A stretch of 64,000 nt of DNA from NCBI GenBank assembly GCA_965238045.1, contig CBDEGU010000012.1, positions 2,232,001 to 2,296,000 of the forward strand, read 5' to 3'. Under the pieces are notes generated by a model, which had not been told where the DNA came from, ran no database searches, and worked only from the letters and a program-made list of their open reading frames with translations. This DNA is from CBDEGU01 sp965238045 (GTDB taxonomy: Bacteria; Acidobacteriota; Terriglobia; Bryobacterales; UBA6623). A program made the position numbers and the translations under genes. The stretch's first letter is position 1, and every line of letters starts with the position of its first letter. Positions 23,776-33,369 of the stretch are shown here, one piece after another.

Positions 23776-25590
23776 GTGTACCGAAACCTGATGCCTGCCT
23801 GCCTGACCATGCTGCTTATGGTCGTTTTTCCGATTCCCCCCAGATCTCTCGTGATTGCGCAGGACACCAAACGGGTTTTCCGCGCCGGTGCCGCCACCAG
23901 CAACATCACACCGCCGTTGGGCGAGTTGATTGTGGGCGGCTGGAAGCCGTTTCCGGCCACACAGATACATGACGAGCTCCACGCGCGCTGTCTGGTTCTG
24001 GACGACGGCAAGGTGAAAGTGGGAATTGTCCTCTGCGACAACGTCGGAATTCCCAGAGAGGTTTTCGAATTAGCCAAGAACCAGGTCTGGGAAGCCACCG
24101 GCTTGCCCAAATCGCACTTGCTGATGGCAGCCACTCACACTCACTCGGCCACCACCGCTCGTGGTTCGAGCAAGATGATCGAGCAGAGTGAACTGACGGA
24201 TTACCAGAAGTTCCTCGCAAACCGCATTTCAGACGGGGTGCGCCGGGCGCTGACTCAGCTGGAGCCGGCTCGAATCGGCTGGGGAAGCGTGGACGAGCCG
24301 TCCGAAGTCTTCAACCGCCGCTGGCACGTGACGGATCCCGCGCTGCTGTCGAATCCGTTTGGCGGTGTCGATCAGGTACGAATGAATCCACCACGGGCGA
24401 ATCCGTCCTTGCTGCGTCCGGCGGGACCGATTGATCCACAGATCGCTTTGGTCTCGGTGCAGAGTGTCGACGGGCGTCCCATCGCGCTGCTGGCAAACTA
24501 CTCGCTGCACTACGTTGGTGGGGTCGGTGTCGGCGAGGTGTCCGCGGACTACTTTGGGTATTTTGCAGAGTTCATTGAAGAGAAGCTTGGGGCAAAGGAT
24601 CAGACCCCGCCATTCGTCGGAATACTGTCGAACGGGACCAGTGGCGACATCAACAATATTGATTTTCGCCAGAAGGATCCAGGCAGGGCACCCTATGAGA
24701 AGATGCAGGAGGTCGCTCAAAAGGTTGCCAGTCGTGTTCATGAGGCGCATCGGCAGCTAGTCTTTCACGATTGGGTGCCGCTCTCCGCGGCCGCATCGGA
24801 GCTGCCGCTCCGGGTGAGAAAGCCAACGCGAGGGATGCTGGAGCATTTTGCGAGAGTCACTGCGGATACAGGCGAAGCAGCGAAGGGCCACGTTCGGACA
24901 AGCGTCTATGCGAAGAGGATTGCGCTGCTGAAAGACGCGCCCGAGGAGATTCTTGTGCCCTTGCAGACGGTCGGTATAGGGTCCCTCGGCATCGCGGCAA
25001 TCCCTTTCGAGACCTTCGTGGAGATCGGTCTGGAACTGAAAGATCGCAGTCCCTTTCAGCAGACCTTCACGATTGAACTGGCCAACGGCTCCTACGGTTA
25101 CCTGCCGACGCCCCAACAGCACAAACTGGGTGGCTACGAGACCTGGCTGGGCACGAACTTCGTCGAGTACGAGGCATCAACGACGATCGTCAATGCTCTA
25201 TTGGACTTGTTTAAGGGGCTGCCCAAGAACAGGACAAAAGACATGAAAAAGGCATTCCATCACATTGGGCTCCCTACCCGAGATCGGCAGCCAGACGAGA
25301 CCTATGTTGAAGATACCAAGGTCTGGGTCACGGATCCGACAGATCATCCCTACCGCGTTGAGTTTCTGCGCTACGAGGAAGACTCGCCCGTCACCGGCCC
25401 CATCCGCGACATGCCTCACGTCGCCTATCGGGTCGACGACATTACTGCGGCGCTCAGAGGCAAGGAGATGCTCCTGGAAGCATTTACCCCAATGCCCGGC
25501 CTGACGGTGGCTTTCTTCGAAGAGGACGGAGCCGTCATTGAGTATATGCAGTTTGAAGGGGGTGCCACCGAGTTCAACGATCTGAAATAG
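23776..25590 (+). CDS. Neutral ceramidase-like hydrolase fused to a VOC domain
   Basis: 604 residues starting at GTG 23776, six bases after AAGGAGG. A signal peptide (about 1-29) leads into a neutral/alkaline ceramidase-type domain (about 33-475): FRAGAATSNITPPLGE, zinc ligands in ATHTHSATT (about 119-127), NYSLHYVGG, and the catalytic-serine region SNGTSGDINN near 285. Residues 490-604 (starting MKKAFHHIGLPTRDRQPDET) form a single vicinal-oxygen-chelate (glyoxalase-like) module ending VIEYMQF. The two parts are normally separate proteins; ATG 25243 inside the frame, with AGGA upstream, could still start the VOC part alone. Ceramidases cleave the amide bond of ceramides; the bacterial substrate here is unknown. 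Confidence 0.85.
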   Translation: MYRNLMPACLTMLLMVVFPIPPRSLVIAQDTKRVFRAGAATSNITPPLGELIVGGWKPFPATQIHDELHARCLVLDDGKVKVGIVLCDNVGIPREVFELAKNQVWEATGLPKSHLLMAATHTHSATTARGSSKMIEQSELTDYQKFLANRISDGVRRALTQLEPARIGWGSVDEPSEVFNRRWHVTDPALLSNPFGGVDQVRMNPPRANPSLLRPAGPIDPQIALVSVQSVDGRPIALLANYSLHYVGGVGVGEVSADYFGYFAEFIEEKLGAKDQTPPFVGILSNGTSGDINNIDFRQKDPGRAPYEKMQEVAQKVASRVHEAHRQLVFHDWVPLSAAASELPLRVRKPTRGMLEHFARVTADTGEAAKGHVRTSVYAKRIALLKDAPEEILVPLQTVGIGSLGIAAIPFETFVEIGLELKDRSPFQQTFTIELANGSYGYLPTPQQHKLGGYETWLGTNFVEYEASTTIVNALLDLFKGLPKNRTKDMKKAFHHIGLPTRDRQPDETYVEDTKVWVTDPTDHPYRVEFLRYEEDSPVTGPIRDMPHVAYRVDDITAALRGKEMLLEAFTPMPGLTVAFFEEDGAVIEYMQFEGGATEFNDLK

Positions 25591-25776
25591 GGCCGCTCCG
25601 AGAGTGCTCACCGGTGGAGGGTTGAACTTCAAGTGAGGTCAATCCCAACGGGATTGCGGCTTCCAGCCCAGGGTTTCCGAACCCTGGGTCCGGGGAACAT
25701 GGTCTATGAGTCAACCCTGAAAGCGGTTGCGTCACCACTGAGTCCATGAAGAGATAGCTTTATTGGAGGTCCTCTG

Positions 25777-26709
25777 TCAGAGCAGGCTTTCCAAGGTCAC
25801 TTCGCCTTGCTGGGCAAGGGAACGTTTGCCTGCCTCGAGTGCTGCGATGACTTCGACTTCTTCCTCGATCGGCACCGATTCCTTTCCCGTCTTGACGTAG
25901 TCCAGCACCGCCTTCAGCAGATACCAGTAGAGATCCTGAAGATCGGGTTTTACCGTCTGCCAACCCTTCTTGCCGAAGAGACTGATCTGATATCCGGATC
26001 GCATCCACTGCCGCTCTCCCACCATCAATACGACGTCACGATGATCCGCGAATCGAATGCGAACAATGTTGAGACCGGGCTGGCCGACATTGACAGCTGA
26101 GACGGCTCCGCCTCCTAGAACGGCATAGACCATCGAAAGGGCGTGGATGCCGTAATAGACCAGTTCATTGGTGCAAATGGCTTGAGCCAGGTATACGGGG
26201 CCCAACTCTGGCAGTTCACTGCGCAGTTTGACAATATCGGGAACAAACCTGAGCGAACTAGCGGACATGAACGGAGTTCCAGTTTCACGAGCGACACCTG
26301 CCACCGCCCTTGCCTTGCTGGCGGTCATCGCCAATGGCTTGTCACAAAAGGTGGGAATACCTTTTTTCAATGGATGAATCGCATACTTCGACTGCTCACC
26401 CGATCCATCATCGATGATGATCGCCAGATCGACACCATGGGCGCATTCTTCGGGTGTCTCGCAGACTGTAGGAATGTGGCAGGCGCTGGCGAGACGTTCG
26501 GCCCACACTCTCTCCTTGTCCCACACCTTGACGACCTTGGCTCCCTCGATCCGCTTCTTCGCTCGAACGAAAGTCCATTCGTATTTGGTAACTTCCGCTT
26601 CGTCGAATCCGTTGAAGGTGGAAGCGAAGGCCGTTCCGTGATTGGAACCGGGACGAAGGGGTTGATCCAGGTAACGGTAGGTGGCTGCTGAGATGAGACC
26701 GATACGCAT
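25777..26709 (-). CDS. Cytoplasmic Gfo/Idh/MocA-family oxidoreductase
   Basis: 310-residue oxidoreductase lacking a leader peptide. The N-terminal nucleotide-binding fold starts MRIGLISAATYRYLDQPL, with the family's K-P motif as FCDKPLAMTASKARAVAGVA (about 118-137) and a C-terminal catalytic domain with YYGIHALSMVYAVLG, where the His is the likely acid/base. ATG 26709 begins the chain directly. It faces away from a second member at 27210, with an inverted-repeat element between them, so the two are divergently transcribed. Substrate unknown; this subgroup usually acts on inositols or sugar derivatives. Confidence 0.88.
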   Translation of the reverse strand: MRIGLISAATYRYLDQPLRPGSNHGTAFASTFNGFDEAEVTKYEWTFVRAKKRIEGAKVVKVWDKERVWAERLASACHIPTVCETPEECAHGVDLAIIIDDGSGEQSKYAIHPLKKGIPTFCDKPLAMTASKARAVAGVARETGTPFMSASSLRFVPDIVKLRSELPELGPVYLAQAICTNELVYYGIHALSMVYAVLGGGAVSAVNVGQPGLNIVRIRFADHRDVVLMVGERQWMRSGYQISLFGKKGWQTVKPDLQDLYWYLLKAVLDYVKTGKESVPIEEEVEVIAALEAGKRSLAQQGEVTLESLL

Positions 26710-27209
26710 GTTCGAATCCTCAATTGCGGCGTCGCGGCAGGATCCGGAGCTGTAGACCGGCCGGTTTCTCCCTGCGGTGAAGTCGCTTTGGCTCCAGTGT
26801 CTCCGAGCCCGGCGCCTGCTTGACGCGTTGGGACTCAGCGAAGTATTCTGCCATAAGAAGAGAAGGCGCGACGGATCTGGAACTTGATCGGCGACGAAAT
26901 CATGGAAGAGCCGCGGCTTGACAGAGCCGTGACCGTCAGGGAGTGGGATCCGGCCGGCTAATGCTGACCGATTATTCCTGGTTTCGATCAGGTGTGCGTG
27001 AGTTGTGTCTCTGGCTTCTCCCGATAGGTTGAAGCACCGGATCCCACTCCCTGACGGTCATGGCTCTGTCACGATTGCTAACGGTATTCATAGTAATGGT
27101 AACAAAAGTTTCTTCCTGAATGATCCTGGGGGCGTGGCCGTGACCTGGAACCTCCGGACTGCGACGAATAGGGCTCAACGTCAGGCGAATCAACAAAAAG
27201 AGAACCACC
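26710..27209. other. Divergent intergenic region holding an inverted-repeat element
   Basis: 500 bp between two divergent Gfo/Idh/MocA genes. The only structure I see is the inverted repeat at 26919-27071. Promoters for both flanking genes must lie here but none could be assigned with confidence. Confidence 0.5.
26919..27071. repeat. 153-bp element with 35-bp inverted repeats
   Basis: Arms 26919-26953 (starts TGACAGAGCCGTGACCGTCA) and 27037-27071 are reverse complements with one mismatch in 35 bp, around an 83-bp centre without coding capacity. The size and long perfect arms fit a MITE or an extended hairpin; no transposase with these ends is in the window. Confidence 0.8.
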
Positions 27210-28211
27210 ATGGACAAGACAAGACACGGAGTCATCGGCCTGGGCTGGTTTGGAGAGAAGCATCTGGAAGCGCTCGTCGGCAGCCCAGGAGCACAGATCT
27301 ACGCCTTGTGCACCCGCAACAGCGAGCGTCTCGCCGAGGTCGCCGAACGTTTCCAGCCGGAAAAGACCTTTACCGATTATCGGGAGATGTTGGAGGATCC
27401 CGAGCTCAACAGCGTCAGCATCACGACCATGTGGGATCAGCATCGCGACCCCGCCGTAGCTGCGCTCGAGGCAGGCAAACACGTCTTCCTGGAGAAGCCC
27501 ATGGCCTCGACCGTTGCGGATTGCCAGGAAATCGTCGATGTGGCGGCCGCTTCGTCCGCAAAGTTCATGGTGGGTCACATCTGCCGCTTCAATCCTCGCT
27601 ACGCTGCCGCAAAACAGGCCCTGGACCAGGGGAAGCTGGGCCGGATCGTCGCTCTCTACGCCCGTCGCAACCTCCCAGCCTGGATCGGTTCTCAGGTACT
27701 GGACAAGATCGGTCCGATCATTGGGGACGGTGTTCACGACACCGATCTCATGCTCTGGTTCAGCGGCGCCAAGATCGTCAGCGCCTACGCTCAAACGGTC
27801 GCAGTCCACGGCCATAAGTATCCTGACGTCGGCCATGCGATGTACCGGTTCGACAGCGGAGCCACCGGCGTCGTTGAGGTTGTATGGTGTTTGCCCGAGA
27901 AAACCCCTTTCCAGATTGACGAGCGCATGGAGATCATCGGTACGGAGGGTTCGATTCAAGTCCATGACACTCATCCGAACCTGACGATCGTCGACAGCGA
28001 GGGCGTCCGTTGTCCGGATACGACCTACTGGCCGGACATCCACGGCGCTTGTTCGGGAGCGCTTCGGGAAGAGTTGAACTACTTCGTCCGCAGCATCATC
28101 GATGACACCCCGATCGAGGTGATTACGCCGCAAGAGTCTCTCGAGGCAGTACGGGCCTGCCTGGCCGCCGAAGAATCCGCCAGAACCGGGGAGGTTGTGA
28201 AGTTGGCTTAG
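27210..28211 (+). CDS. Cytoplasmic Gfo/Idh/MocA-family oxidoreductase
   Basis: 333 residues from ATG 27210. The Rossmann part reads HGVIGLGWFGEKHLEAL; the EKP motif is VFLEKPMASTVADCQEIVDV (about residues 93-112), followed by VGHICRFNPRYAAAKQAL and the catalytic-domain segment GDGVHDTDLMLWFSG with the conserved His-Asp. This pattern is close to myo-inositol/glucose-fructose type dehydrogenases, which oxidise a sugar hydroxyl using NAD(P). No signal peptide. It lies divergently from the 25777-26709 family member and downstream of the ceramidase-like gene, suggesting a small catabolic cluster. Confidence 0.9.
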   Translation: MDKTRHGVIGLGWFGEKHLEALVGSPGAQIYALCTRNSERLAEVAERFQPEKTFTDYREMLEDPELNSVSITTMWDQHRDPAVAALEAGKHVFLEKPMASTVADCQEIVDVAAASSAKFMVGHICRFNPRYAAAKQALDQGKLGRIVALYARRNLPAWIGSQVLDKIGPIIGDGVHDTDLMLWFSGAKIVSAYAQTVAVHGHKYPDVGHAMYRFDSGATGVVEVVWCLPEKTPFQIDERMEIIGTEGSIQVHDTHPNLTIVDSEGVRCPDTTYWPDIHGACSGALREELNYFVRSIIDDTPIEVITPQESLEAVRACLAAEESARTGEVVKLA

Positions 28212-28575
28212 CTCGCTGTCGCCATGAAGTTATCGCTCGGTTGGCCTTCCTCGAGCAATCAGAGGCACCCAGAGCCTGATACCAGGTAACGGATGGTTCC
28301 CAGTCATCGGACCTCAAACCACAGTAACGCATACCGTGGGCCCGCGCGGTTGCGCTCGCTGTGGATACCGTTTATTTCATCGGGACGAGAAAGGCCGAAT
28401 TCCGGCAGGGCAGGAGGGTGATTGAACGAGGACCGAACGCCCCAAACCGTGAGGACGTGCGGTGTTGAGGTCTGGATTCGGCTCCGCCACGCCGAAGTTT
28501 GGCGCTTAGGCGTACGGTGAGCGAATCTCTTCTTCGGCTGCCAGCGGCTCCCGGATGACGGCGTGTCGCGGTTTC
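28212..28575. other. Non-coding stretch between oxidoreductase and broken transposase
   Basis: 364 bp without a credible gene. It probably contains the 3' untranslated end and terminus of the transposon whose transposase is at 28576-29603, but I could not locate a matching inverted end. Confidence 0.4.
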
Positions 28576-29603
28576 TCAGGCCGCCTTCCGCAGGTAGCGA
28601 TGATGCAGCCCGCCGACAACCGGCATCTCGATCACGCGGCCAATCTCCGGCGGTTGGACTTGTCTCGTCGCCGGCGTATCCCTGCCCAGCGAGAGATGCG
28701 TTCGAGAATGGTGATAGTAGTCGACGTACGATCGCAGGAGACGCTTCAGCGATCGCTCGTTGAAGACAATCACATGGTCCAAGCACTCTCGGCGGATGGA
28801 ACCGATCAGGCGCTCCGCGAAAGGATTCTGCCACGGGCTCTGCGGCGCGGTCTTGACCTCTTCGACGCCCATCGCTTTCACACAGTCCCGGAAGGCCTTG
28901 CCATAGATTCCGTCCCGATCGCGCAGCAGGAATCGAGGGGCCGTCTCCCACGGAAAGGCCTCCCGAATCTGCTGCGCGGTCCATTCCGCGGTGGGGTCAG
29001 ACGTGACGTTGAAATGTAGAATCCGGCGTCGATCGTGAGCCAACACGACGAAGACGAACAGCACAGGAAATGTCAGTGTCGGCACGACGAAAAAGTCCAC
29101 GGCGACGAGTTGCCGAAGATGATTATGGAGGAACGTGCGCCAGGTCTGCGACGGCGGTCGGCGACATCGAACCATGTATTGCGCCACGGACGTTTCGCCG
29201 ATATCGATGCCCAACTTCAGTAATTCCCCATGGATGCGCGGAGCGCCCCAGCCTGGATTGGAGAGGCTCATCTTGCGGATCAGCGCCCTCACGTCATGCG
29301 AGGCCTTCGGCCTCCCCGGTCCGCGCTGGCGGCTTCCATGGCCAGTAGAGCTGGAAGCCGCGGCGATGCCAGGCTAGCACAGTCTCCGGTTTGACGATCA
29401 CCAAGGCGCGTCGCCATACTGACCACAGCCGCGAGAGCCACGTCCATAAGATTCGATCGATCGAGCGCAGTCGGGACCGTGCTCCGGTACGGCGCTGCAG
29501 TATCCGCAACTGAGTGCAGTGCGGCGATCTCGGCTCGCATCTCAACGCGGCTCCGAAAGCTCTCTGAGAGTCCGATCAGCAAGGGAATCACAACGCTACG
29601 CAT
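28576..29603 (-). pseudogene. DDE integrase-type transposase with two frameshifts
   Basis: Three minus-strand frames together rebuild one IS481/IS3-like transposase. N-terminal piece from 29603: SRVEMRAEIAALHS. A shift leads to LRILQRRTGARSRLRSIDRI, then VIVKPETVLAWHRRGF. A second shift near 29310-29330 enters GRPKASHDVRALIRKMSL and the core: VAVDFFVVPT (first Asp), LLRDRDGIYG (second Asp) and NPFAERLIGSIRRECLDH (Glu). The catalytic core is complete in the third frame but the HTH part is out of frame, so it is probably dead. It is a fuller relative of the fragment at 3680-4237. Confidence 0.82.
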
Positions 29604-29693
29604 GGACCTTCGAGGCTACCAGCTCAGATCCATAACCTCAATGTTTTCAATGCAGACGAAATATTCGGTAGGGGCTGGCGAAAGGCAGCGGGC

Positions 29694-32108
29694 CTATCTC
29701 AGCCAGAGCCGGTTGAACAGGATCAGAAACAGCGCCAGGAAATACCAGCCGATGATCTGTTGCAGCCGCTGTGCGGCGAGTACCCACGGCTTGCCCGCGT
29801 CGAAGCGCAGCGCACCGGTGGTGACAACCGGGTCCGCCAGCGAATTCAGGTTGATGCCCGGCGTTTGCACGTCCACGCTGTGCAGCAATGACCAGCCGAT
29901 ACCGGACACAGATTGTACCGACAGTACCGGCTGGTTCCAGAATCCGAGACCGCTGACCGGATCGCTGAGGTGCGTCGCATAAAGGCCCGCAAAAATCGCG
30001 CAAGCAACCGCAAAGCAAGCAATCAGACGATAGGGCCGCATGCCGTAACCGAAAGTGAGTTCCAGGAACAGGAACTCCAGCGCCCGACGACCGGCGCGCA
30101 AGCGCTTGCGCCGCTCGCTTCGATACCAAAACTGCGTGTCATCAGAGACGACGTACCAACCGAGTTCGCAGTAGTTTTTCACCAGCGCGATCAGGAACAC
30201 CTCGTTAAATCGCACGTGTCCTTTCAGACCACGGCGCGCAATCTCCGCCTGCGTAGGCTCCTCGTCCCCGTTGTAAGTTGGATCGTAGGCCCACTCGGCT
30301 TTCATCTTCATAAAACCCGACACGTTCGAACAATCGACTTCCGCGCCGTCGGCGAATTGGCAGCCGCTCAGTGTGAATTCGTCACGAATCGACGAACCCT
30401 GAAACATCGCCGCACCGTCGAACACCGTTGAACGGAATACCGTGATCTGCCTGAAGTCCACGACGGGGAAGCCGGCCGTACCGGCAAAATAGGCGAGTAC
30501 AAAATTGGCTTCATCGAAAAACGTCGCGGCAGCAAATCCGGTATCTTCACGGAAATAACACAAACCAAAGTCTGCCTTGCCGCGAAATTGCGCCCGGGTG
30601 AATCCGGCTTCGCAGTAGCAGCGTACTTTCACGAAGTTTATGCCACGGGCGAAAACCACGTCGTCGAACTGCATCTTTGGCCTGGATGAAGGCGCTCGCA
30701 GTTCTTCCGTTTCGGCACCGCATGTTACGTACATGAAGTCAGCCTCATCGCGAAAACGCGCGCCGCGGAAGTTACCGCCCCGAACGAACTCGGCTGACCG
30801 GAAGTTGGCCCGGCGGAACCGGGCATACTGAAAATCAGCGGTGTTTTCGAAACGTACGTCGGCAAACGAACTGCTCGCCGGCCAGATGCTGAACGAAAAA
30901 GAAGCGGGACCGCGAATGGTCGCCTTGTCGAATGAGACGTCGCCGTGGAACGTTGCCTTGTGAAAGCTCAATCCGGAAATTGCCGCCTCCTGAAACGTAA
31001 CGGCCCCACCGAACGAGCAGTCCGAGAAGACAACTTTGCGCAGAAACTCCGCCTGGCTGAAGTCGACATCGGCCGCCCAGGAGGCGCTCACGTACGTTGA
31101 ACCCAGGAAACGTGTGTTCGAGAACGCCGTCTGTTCAGCGAACGTGACGTGAGCGCGGCTGACCAACCCGTCGAACACGGTACCGTCAAACGATGCAGGT
31201 CCGGTGCACGTGACGTTGGCCCATCGCATGCAGCGGGTCACAGTCGCCTGTTCCAGTGATAATGCTTCGAACCTGGTTTCGAAACAGTCAAACGATTCGA
31301 TCGACGCTCCGGTGGATTCGATCGCGCCCGTTACCACCACGTGCTGCAGGTCGATGCGCCGACCTTCCGCCAGCGCTTGCGCGATTGTCGCCGCTGCCAC
31401 CGTCTCTGGCTGTTCCGCCGATCCTGCGATCAGCAATGGCTCGGGGTACGCATCTTTCGTGTCCGGTTTTTCGAGTGGTGTGGCTGGCGGTAGTGCCACG
31501 TCGCTATCATTAGCATCCCCAGCTGAGGTCGCGGCTGCTGGGGTGTCACGTCGGTAGGTGTTAACCAACTCATCGAGCCGAGGGCGGAAATCGGAGTGGT
31601 TGCGCAGCGCCTCGAAATAGGGGTGAGTCTCAAGAACCCACCAGCTCGCGAAGTCGGCCTCGAACGCTACGGTCAGGCTGTCCAGCGCATCATCGAGCCA
31701 GCCGAGCATTGTCTCGGCCGCGGCCTTGTTGGCGGCGATGTTGGAATCCCTCGCAAGCGGACTGCTCGGCAACTCCTCGAACGCTGCCGATGCTTCTTCA
31801 CGTCTGTCCAGTGCTGCGAGAACCGCGACGCGCAGGAATCCTGCCATCACCAGATACGGTTCCAGCTCAAGGGTGCGATCCAAAGCCGCCAGCGCCTCAT
31901 CTGCGCGTCCCAGCTGGGTTAGTTCGAATCCGCGGGCGTGGTGGGCAATGCCGTTATCAGGAGCGCGTTCGAGAATGTCTTCCCAGGCCGTCAATGCGAC
32001 GGCATGACGACCGCTTTGCGCGAGCTGATTTGCTTCGTAGAACGGCGTTGGTGCATGAATCGGTGTAAGCGAGCACGCTAGCGGCGGGGGTGGGGTCCAG
32101 TCCATCAT
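29694..32108 (-). CDS. TPR-pentapeptide-channel-like membrane protein, N-terminus altered by IS5
   Basis: About 804 residues. TPR-like helices (about 25-150; AVALTAWEDILERAPDNGIA, ADEALAALDRTLELEP) are followed by a disordered linker. A long run of pentapeptide-type repeats (about 260-640) has a Phe or Leu every fifth residue, as in ADFGLCYFREDTGFAAATFF. The C-terminus has two membrane helices (LIACFAVACAIFAGLYA and IIGWYFLALFLILFNRLW) enclosing a loop like a two-helix ion-channel pore, though the TVGYGD filter is absent (LLHSVDVQTPGI instead). The IS5 left end at 32044 cuts the native N-terminus; the first 20 or so residues and the start (ATG 32108, or 32129) come from the IS. Function unknown. 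Confidence 0.78.
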   Translation of the reverse strand: MMDWTPPPPLACSLTPIHAPTPFYEANQLAQSGRHAVALTAWEDILERAPDNGIAHHARGFELTQLGRADEALAALDRTLELEPYLVMAGFLRVAVLAALDRREEASAAFEELPSSPLARDSNIAANKAAAETMLGWLDDALDSLTVAFEADFASWWVLETHPYFEALRNHSDFRPRLDELVNTYRRDTPAAATSAGDANDSDVALPPATPLEKPDTKDAYPEPLLIAGSAEQPETVAAATIAQALAEGRRIDLQHVVVTGAIESTGASIESFDCFETRFEALSLEQATVTRCMRWANVTCTGPASFDGTVFDGLVSRAHVTFAEQTAFSNTRFLGSTYVSASWAADVDFSQAEFLRKVVFSDCSFGGAVTFQEAAISGLSFHKATFHGDVSFDKATIRGPASFSFSIWPASSSFADVRFENTADFQYARFRRANFRSAEFVRGGNFRGARFRDEADFMYVTCGAETEELRAPSSRPKMQFDDVVFARGINFVKVRCYCEAGFTRAQFRGKADFGLCYFREDTGFAAATFFDEANFVLAYFAGTAGFPVVDFRQITVFRSTVFDGAAMFQGSSIRDEFTLSGCQFADGAEVDCSNVSGFMKMKAEWAYDPTYNGDEEPTQAEIARRGLKGHVRFNEVFLIALVKNYCELGWYVVSDDTQFWYRSERRKRLRAGRRALEFLFLELTFGYGMRPYRLIACFAVACAIFAGLYATHLSDPVSGLGFWNQPVLSVQSVSGIGWSLLHSVDVQTPGINLNSLADPVVTTGALRFDAGKPWVLAAQRLQQIIGWYFLALFLILFNRLWLR

Positions 32109-33156
32109 AGAGATCGGGGGTAACGTCATGGTCGCAGCGAAGTCGAGCCGAGTCAACCGCCAGTATAAGAAGAAGTACAGAATCCGGAACTGGAGGGAGT
32201 ACGAGCGTGGCCTCAGGAGCCGCGGCGACGTCACGATCTGGCTGAGCGAGGATGCAATTGCCGCGTGGGTACCACCGAAGAACGGTCTTCGCGGAGGCCA
32301 GCGGCGGTACTCGAACCTCGCGGTCCGGACCGCGTTGACGCTGCGGGTCGTCTTCAGCCTGCCGCTCCGCCAGACCGAGGGGTTCCTGGACTCGCTGCTC
32401 CGCTTGATGGGCCTCAACCTCAAGGCCCCGGACCACACCACACTCTCGCGCCGGAACCAAATCGTTGCGGTGCCGCCCCTGACCCGATCCTATGACGGCC
32501 CGATCGACTTGATCGTCGATTCCACAGGGCTGAAGATTCTGGGTTGCGGCGAATGGAACGCGCACAAGCACAAGGCATCAAAGAAACGCCGGGATTGGCG
32601 GAAGCTGCACATCGGGGTGGATGCCGAGGGGTTCATTGTGGCGGCCGAACTCACAGCCAGCAGCCGGGACGACGCCTCCACACTCCCTGCTCTTCTCGAC
32701 ACAATCGAGGTTCCCATCCGGCGTTTCACCGCAGACGGAGCCTACGACCACAGGTCAGTCTACGATCAACTCAGCGCGGCCGGTACAGAGAACGTCGTGA
32801 TTGTGATTCCCCCTCGTCGCTCCGCGGTGTCGGCGGGGCCAACGGACGGCCCCTGGGCGCAGCGTGACACGGCTCTTGAGAGGATTCGCCAGGTCGGGCG
32901 ACGAGAGTGGCAGAAGGAGTCGGGCTACCGACAGCAAGCGCGCGTTGAAAACAGCTTCTTCCGATACAAGTCCGTGCTCGGAGGCGGATTGAAGGCGAGG
33001 CACGGCAAGGCACAAAGGAGAGAAGTTGCGATCGGGTGTCACATCCTCAACCGGATGGCCGAGCTGGGTAGGCCGAAATCCTGCGCTGTGGTGTCCTGAA
33101 CGAGAAGTTGGAAAAGCGCCCCCACTCGCGCCGCAGTTGAATCATGCAACAGCGCC
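32044..33156 (+). mobile_element. IS5-family insertion sequence
   Basis: 1,113 bp bounded by imperfect 18-bp inverted ends: left GGCGTTGGTGCATGAATC at 32044 and right, read on the minus strand, GGCGCTGTTGCATGATTC from 33156 (15 of 18 match). It contains one transposase. No clear target duplication. Insertion removed the original 5' end of the minus-strand gene at 29694. Confidence 0.75.
32128..33099 (+). CDS. IS5-family transposase
   Basis: 323-residue DDE transposase. The N-terminal part (NWREYERGLRSRGDVTIWLS, then QTEGFLDSLLRLMGL) is the IS5-type DUF772 region. The catalytic acids lie in LIVDSTGLKI (about residue 129), FTADGAYDHR (about 202) and RVENSFFRYKSVLGGGLKAR (about 274), with the family's late HGKAQRREVAIGCHILNRM. 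The frame is complete. Its ATG overlaps the antisense strand of the truncated pentapeptide gene. Confidence 0.94.
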   Translation: MVAAKSSRVNRQYKKKYRIRNWREYERGLRSRGDVTIWLSEDAIAAWVPPKNGLRGGQRRYSNLAVRTALTLRVVFSLPLRQTEGFLDSLLRLMGLNLKAPDHTTLSRRNQIVAVPPLTRSYDGPIDLIVDSTGLKILGCGEWNAHKHKASKKRRDWRKLHIGVDAEGFIVAAELTASSRDDASTLPALLDTIEVPIRRFTADGAYDHRSVYDQLSAAGTENVVIVIPPRRSAVSAGPTDGPWAQRDTALERIRQVGRREWQKESGYRQQARVENSFFRYKSVLGGGLKARHGKAQRREVAIGCHILNRMAELGRPKSCAVVS

Positions 33157-33369
33157 TAGGCTTCCGACTATATCAGCCTGGATTGGGACTTGGGGATGCA
33201 GCCGGACCGCAAGCAAGACCACGAAGTTCCTGCATGGCGCCGCTACCGTTGCGGGGCGATCTATCGGGGAGGTCCGCACACTCGCTGGGCCGCCGGCCGC
33301 CAGGATGGCGCGCAATCGAGACCATACGTTTGTAGCGAGTCTCGCGTCAGTCCGGAACCGGCTCGAACA

